Below, in pieces: positions 57,967 to 58,028 of a DNA stretch of 58,028 bases (its first letter is position 1; every line of letters starts with the position of its first letter). Origin of the DNA: an uncultured Bacteroidota bacterium (GTDB lineage: Bacteria; Bacteroidota; Bacteroidia; JADZBD01); the NCBI GenBank assembly GCA_937924855.1, contig CALEYQ010000054.1, positions 1 to 58,028 on the forward strand, given 5' to 3'. Both the position numbers and the translations under genes were made by a program. Below the pieces are notes generated by a model. That model was not told the DNA's origin and made no database searches. It saw only the letters and a program-made list of their open reading frames with translations.

Positions 57967-58028
<62 letters not shown>

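Overview
The window is a gene-dense stretch of a Bacteroidota chromosome. Four kinds of evidence support this: promoters of the form TTG-N17-21-TAnnTTTG instead of sigma70 boxes; several secreted proteins with type IX secretion (T9SS) C-terminal sorting domains plus the T9SS protein PorQ; Bacteroidota-style gene blocks (PpiC/PpiC/SurA/MoxR, CcmBCDEF, DUF2520/UbiA/Maf, BshB1); and a right edge that runs into the 5' end of a 16S rRNA gene of Bacteroidota type. No phage, transposon, CRISPR array or plasmid function is visible. Most of the window is housekeeping and envelope biology.

Layout. 1-1434: three tandem paralogous small membrane proteins (first one cut by the window edge). 1534-6701: periplasmic folding block (two PpiC-type proteins, SurA) and a MoxR ATPase split by an in-frame TAG. 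6805-8568: small unknown gene, Maf and UbiA. 8629-13794 (minus): DUF2520 protein and the cytochrome c maturation set ccmF, ccmE, ccmD, ccmC, ccmB. 13847-15095: glutathione peroxidase and bacillithiol deacetylase BshB1. 15147-17024: T9SS cargo. 17145-22018 (minus): copper-type P-ATPase overlapping a TylF-like methyltransferase, a glycosyltransferase and a second methyltransferase. 22106-22179: tRNA-His. 22225-23651: two related DUF4412-like proteins. 23695-27966: arginine block (arginine decarboxylase, ureohydrolase, ArgS). 27966-36536: membrane protein, class III aminotransferase, lipoprotein, CapD/PglF-like dehydratase, two glycosyltransferases, GcvT, ComB. 36614-38887: SNase-like protein, PorQ, cytidylate kinase. 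38884-43371 (minus): acidic pRiA4b-ORF3-like protein, CCA-adding enzyme, TsaC, GT9 transferase, DapD. 43440-46549: RuvX, peptide deformylase, TPR lipoprotein, T9SS cargo. 46553-53655 (minus): sugar kinase, LuxR-type regulator, RNase Z, T9SS cargo, STAS protein, PyrB, PyrR, ribosomal protein S1. 53784-56456: GIN-domain lipoprotein, PagL-like acyl hydrolase, MazG. 56622-57608: T9SS cargo. 57609-58028: rRNA operon leader with two tandem promoters and the start of 16S rRNA.

How it fits together. The Ccm genes make c-type cytochromes. SurA/PpiC proteins, PorQ and the sorting-domain proteins belong to envelope biogenesis and T9SS export. CapD, the glycosyltransferases and the sugar-linked methyltransferases point to surface polysaccharide synthesis. 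The arginine genes link decarboxylation, hydrolysis and tRNA charging of one amino acid. Many neighbours overlap by 1-4 bases (ATGA, TGATG, TAATG), so translational coupling is common.

The points most worth a second look are the lone amber codon in an otherwise intact moxR; the repeated placement of the -7 promoter box 4-6 bases before start codons, which predicts leaderless mRNAs; the tandem membrane-protein paralogs with a terminator abutting a start codon; a possible pseudoknot before a small unknown gene; and a copper-pump operon that continues into glycan genes. I did not find a clearly new multi-gene system. No database search was run; all calls come from reading the sequence.
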